Source of the DNA: Streptomyces griseoluteus
GTDB lineage: Bacteria > Actinomycetota > Actinomycetes > Streptomycetales > Streptomycetaceae
Reading direction: 5' to 3'
Assembly: GCF_004784465.1 (NCBI RefSeq)
Contig: NZ_SRRU01000002.1
Span: 186,001-250,000, forward strand
DNA: 64,000 nt
Part shown: in pieces, positions 63,475 through 64,000 of the stretch
How the letters are laid out: each line of letters opens with the position of its first letter
How positions within the stretch are numbered: the stretch's first letter is position 1
Made by a program: the position numbers and the translations under genes
Notes under the pieces: generated by a model
Seen by the model: only the letters and a program-made list of their open reading frames with translations
The model's database searches: none
Told to the model about the DNA's origin: nothing

Positions 63475-64000
63475 TCAGTCGCCGGTGCTGATCAGTTCCG
63501 GCTCGCGCTCGCCGGCCTCGGCGGCCGGGGACCTGCCCGGCAGGAACACGGCGACCACGACGGCCCCGATCAGCGCCACGCCCGTGCCCCACAGGGCGGT
63601 GACGTGCATGGCGTGCAGGAAGGCGTCGTAGGCGGGCGTGACCAGGGCCTGGCCGCGCGGGCCGAGCTTCTCCGCGATGCCGAGGGTGGCCTCGATGGAC
63701 TCGCCCGCGGTGTCGCGCAGGCCGGGCGGCAGCGCGCCGAGCCTGCCCTCGATGCCGCCCCGGTAGGAGGTGGCGAGCACCGAACCGAGTACGGCGATGC
63801 CGAGGGCGCCGCCGACCTGGCGGAAGGTGTTGCTGAGCGCGGAGGCGGAGCCGGCCTTCTCGCGGGGCAGGGCCTGCATGATGACGACCGAGGTCGGGGT
63901 CATGATGTGCGCCATGCCGGTGCCCATCAGGAAGAAGACGACCTCCAGCAGCCAGATCGGCGTGTCGGCCTCGAAGCCCGCGAACGCGGCCAGGGTGGCG
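63475..64000 (-). CDS. DHA2-type MFS transporter, C-terminal part
   Basis: The gene continues past the window end, so only the last ~174 residues are seen. They show [20 protein letters not shown] and [21 protein letters not shown], the motif C-like and helix 11-13 features of EmrB/QacA 14-helix pumps, and a final helix [17 protein letters not shown]. The C-terminal tail is acidic. It forms a probable operon with the downstream tetR gene. Confidence 0.85.
   Translation of the reverse strand, partial: ATLAAFAGFEADTPIWLLEVVFFLMGTGMAHIMTPTSVVIMQALPREKAGSASALSNTFRQVGGALGIAVLGSVLATSYRGGIEGRLGALPPGLRDTAGESIEATLGIAEKLGPRGQALVTPAYDAFLHAMHVTALWGTGVALIGAVVVAVFLPGRSPAAEAGEREPELISTGD

Overview
The window is a high-GC actinobacterial chromosome segment, almost certainly from Streptomyces. 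The support is the strong G/C bias at third codon positions, frequent GTG starts, many start/stop-overlapping gene pairs, and Streptomyces-type families: an SCO2322-family protein, a fused RNase H/alpha-ribazole phosphatase, an AfsR-like regulator, a DUF5336 protein and the efeOBU set with a Tat-exported DyP peroxidase. It carries 63 supported protein genes (two cut by the window edges), one RNA gene (rnpB), one cobalamin riboswitch and several terminators and operator candidates. I see no tRNA, rRNA, insertion sequence, prophage or CRISPR array. It reads as core or near-core chromosome rather than an island.

Layout. 0-7 kb: a HAD phosphatase fragment, an MFS pump fused to a winged-helix domain, GNAT, DUF1992 and FHA proteins, an O-methyltransferase and a ProP-like symporter. 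7-11 kb: a GT87-PAP2 fusion followed 5 nt later by a GT39-type enzyme, then a DUF1275 membrane protein and a secreted transglycosylase. 12-17.9 kb: a minus-strand operon led by a cobalamin riboswitch. It encodes a surface-anchored alpha/alpha-toroid protein, an SCO2322-family protein, an EcfT-like permease, a double-ATPase and an S component, with all junctions overlapping: a candidate vitamin B12 importer with its own surface capture protein. 18-21.2 kb: a translationally coupled GT4 / SAM-methyltransferase / six-hairpin toroid operon, candidate for a methylated glycan. 21-30 kb: small envelope proteins, a DUF5336 protein, an amidase, a methyltransferase carrying a dispersed palindrome inside its gene, an MFS pump, a NarL/DesR-type two-component system, a small GRHR-repeat protein and a hypothetical protein.

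30.5-35.4 kb is a conserved housekeeping block: Nif3-like protein, coiled-coil zinc-ribbon protein, RNase H-CobC fusion, KDPG aldolase, YaaA and RNase P RNA. 35.9-45.3 kb: a phosphoribosyltransferase-erythromycin esterase fusion, DoxX, a SnoaL-like protein, a Tat-exported D,D-carboxypeptidase, a Bcr/CflA pump, a serine beta-lactamase-like protein, an Rsm22-like methyltransferase and a primase-like protein. 45.3-49.7 kb: a lipoprotein and the iron operon efeO-efeB-efeU behind an iron box. 49.8-54.2 kb: PhzF, methionine aminopeptidase, small conserved proteins, F420:NADPH oxidoreductase and a site-2-protease-like membrane protein. 54.3-64 kb: a large AfsR-like regulator converging on a DrrAB-type ABC exporter, a YdeI-like protein, an MFS pump with a palindromic operator, a membrane-anchored EEP phosphatase, a TetR regulator and a truncated DHA2 pump.

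Two genes (31422 and 42189) appear to start at CTG codons that overlap the upstream TGA. All functions are read from sequence motifs and family knowledge. No database search was run.
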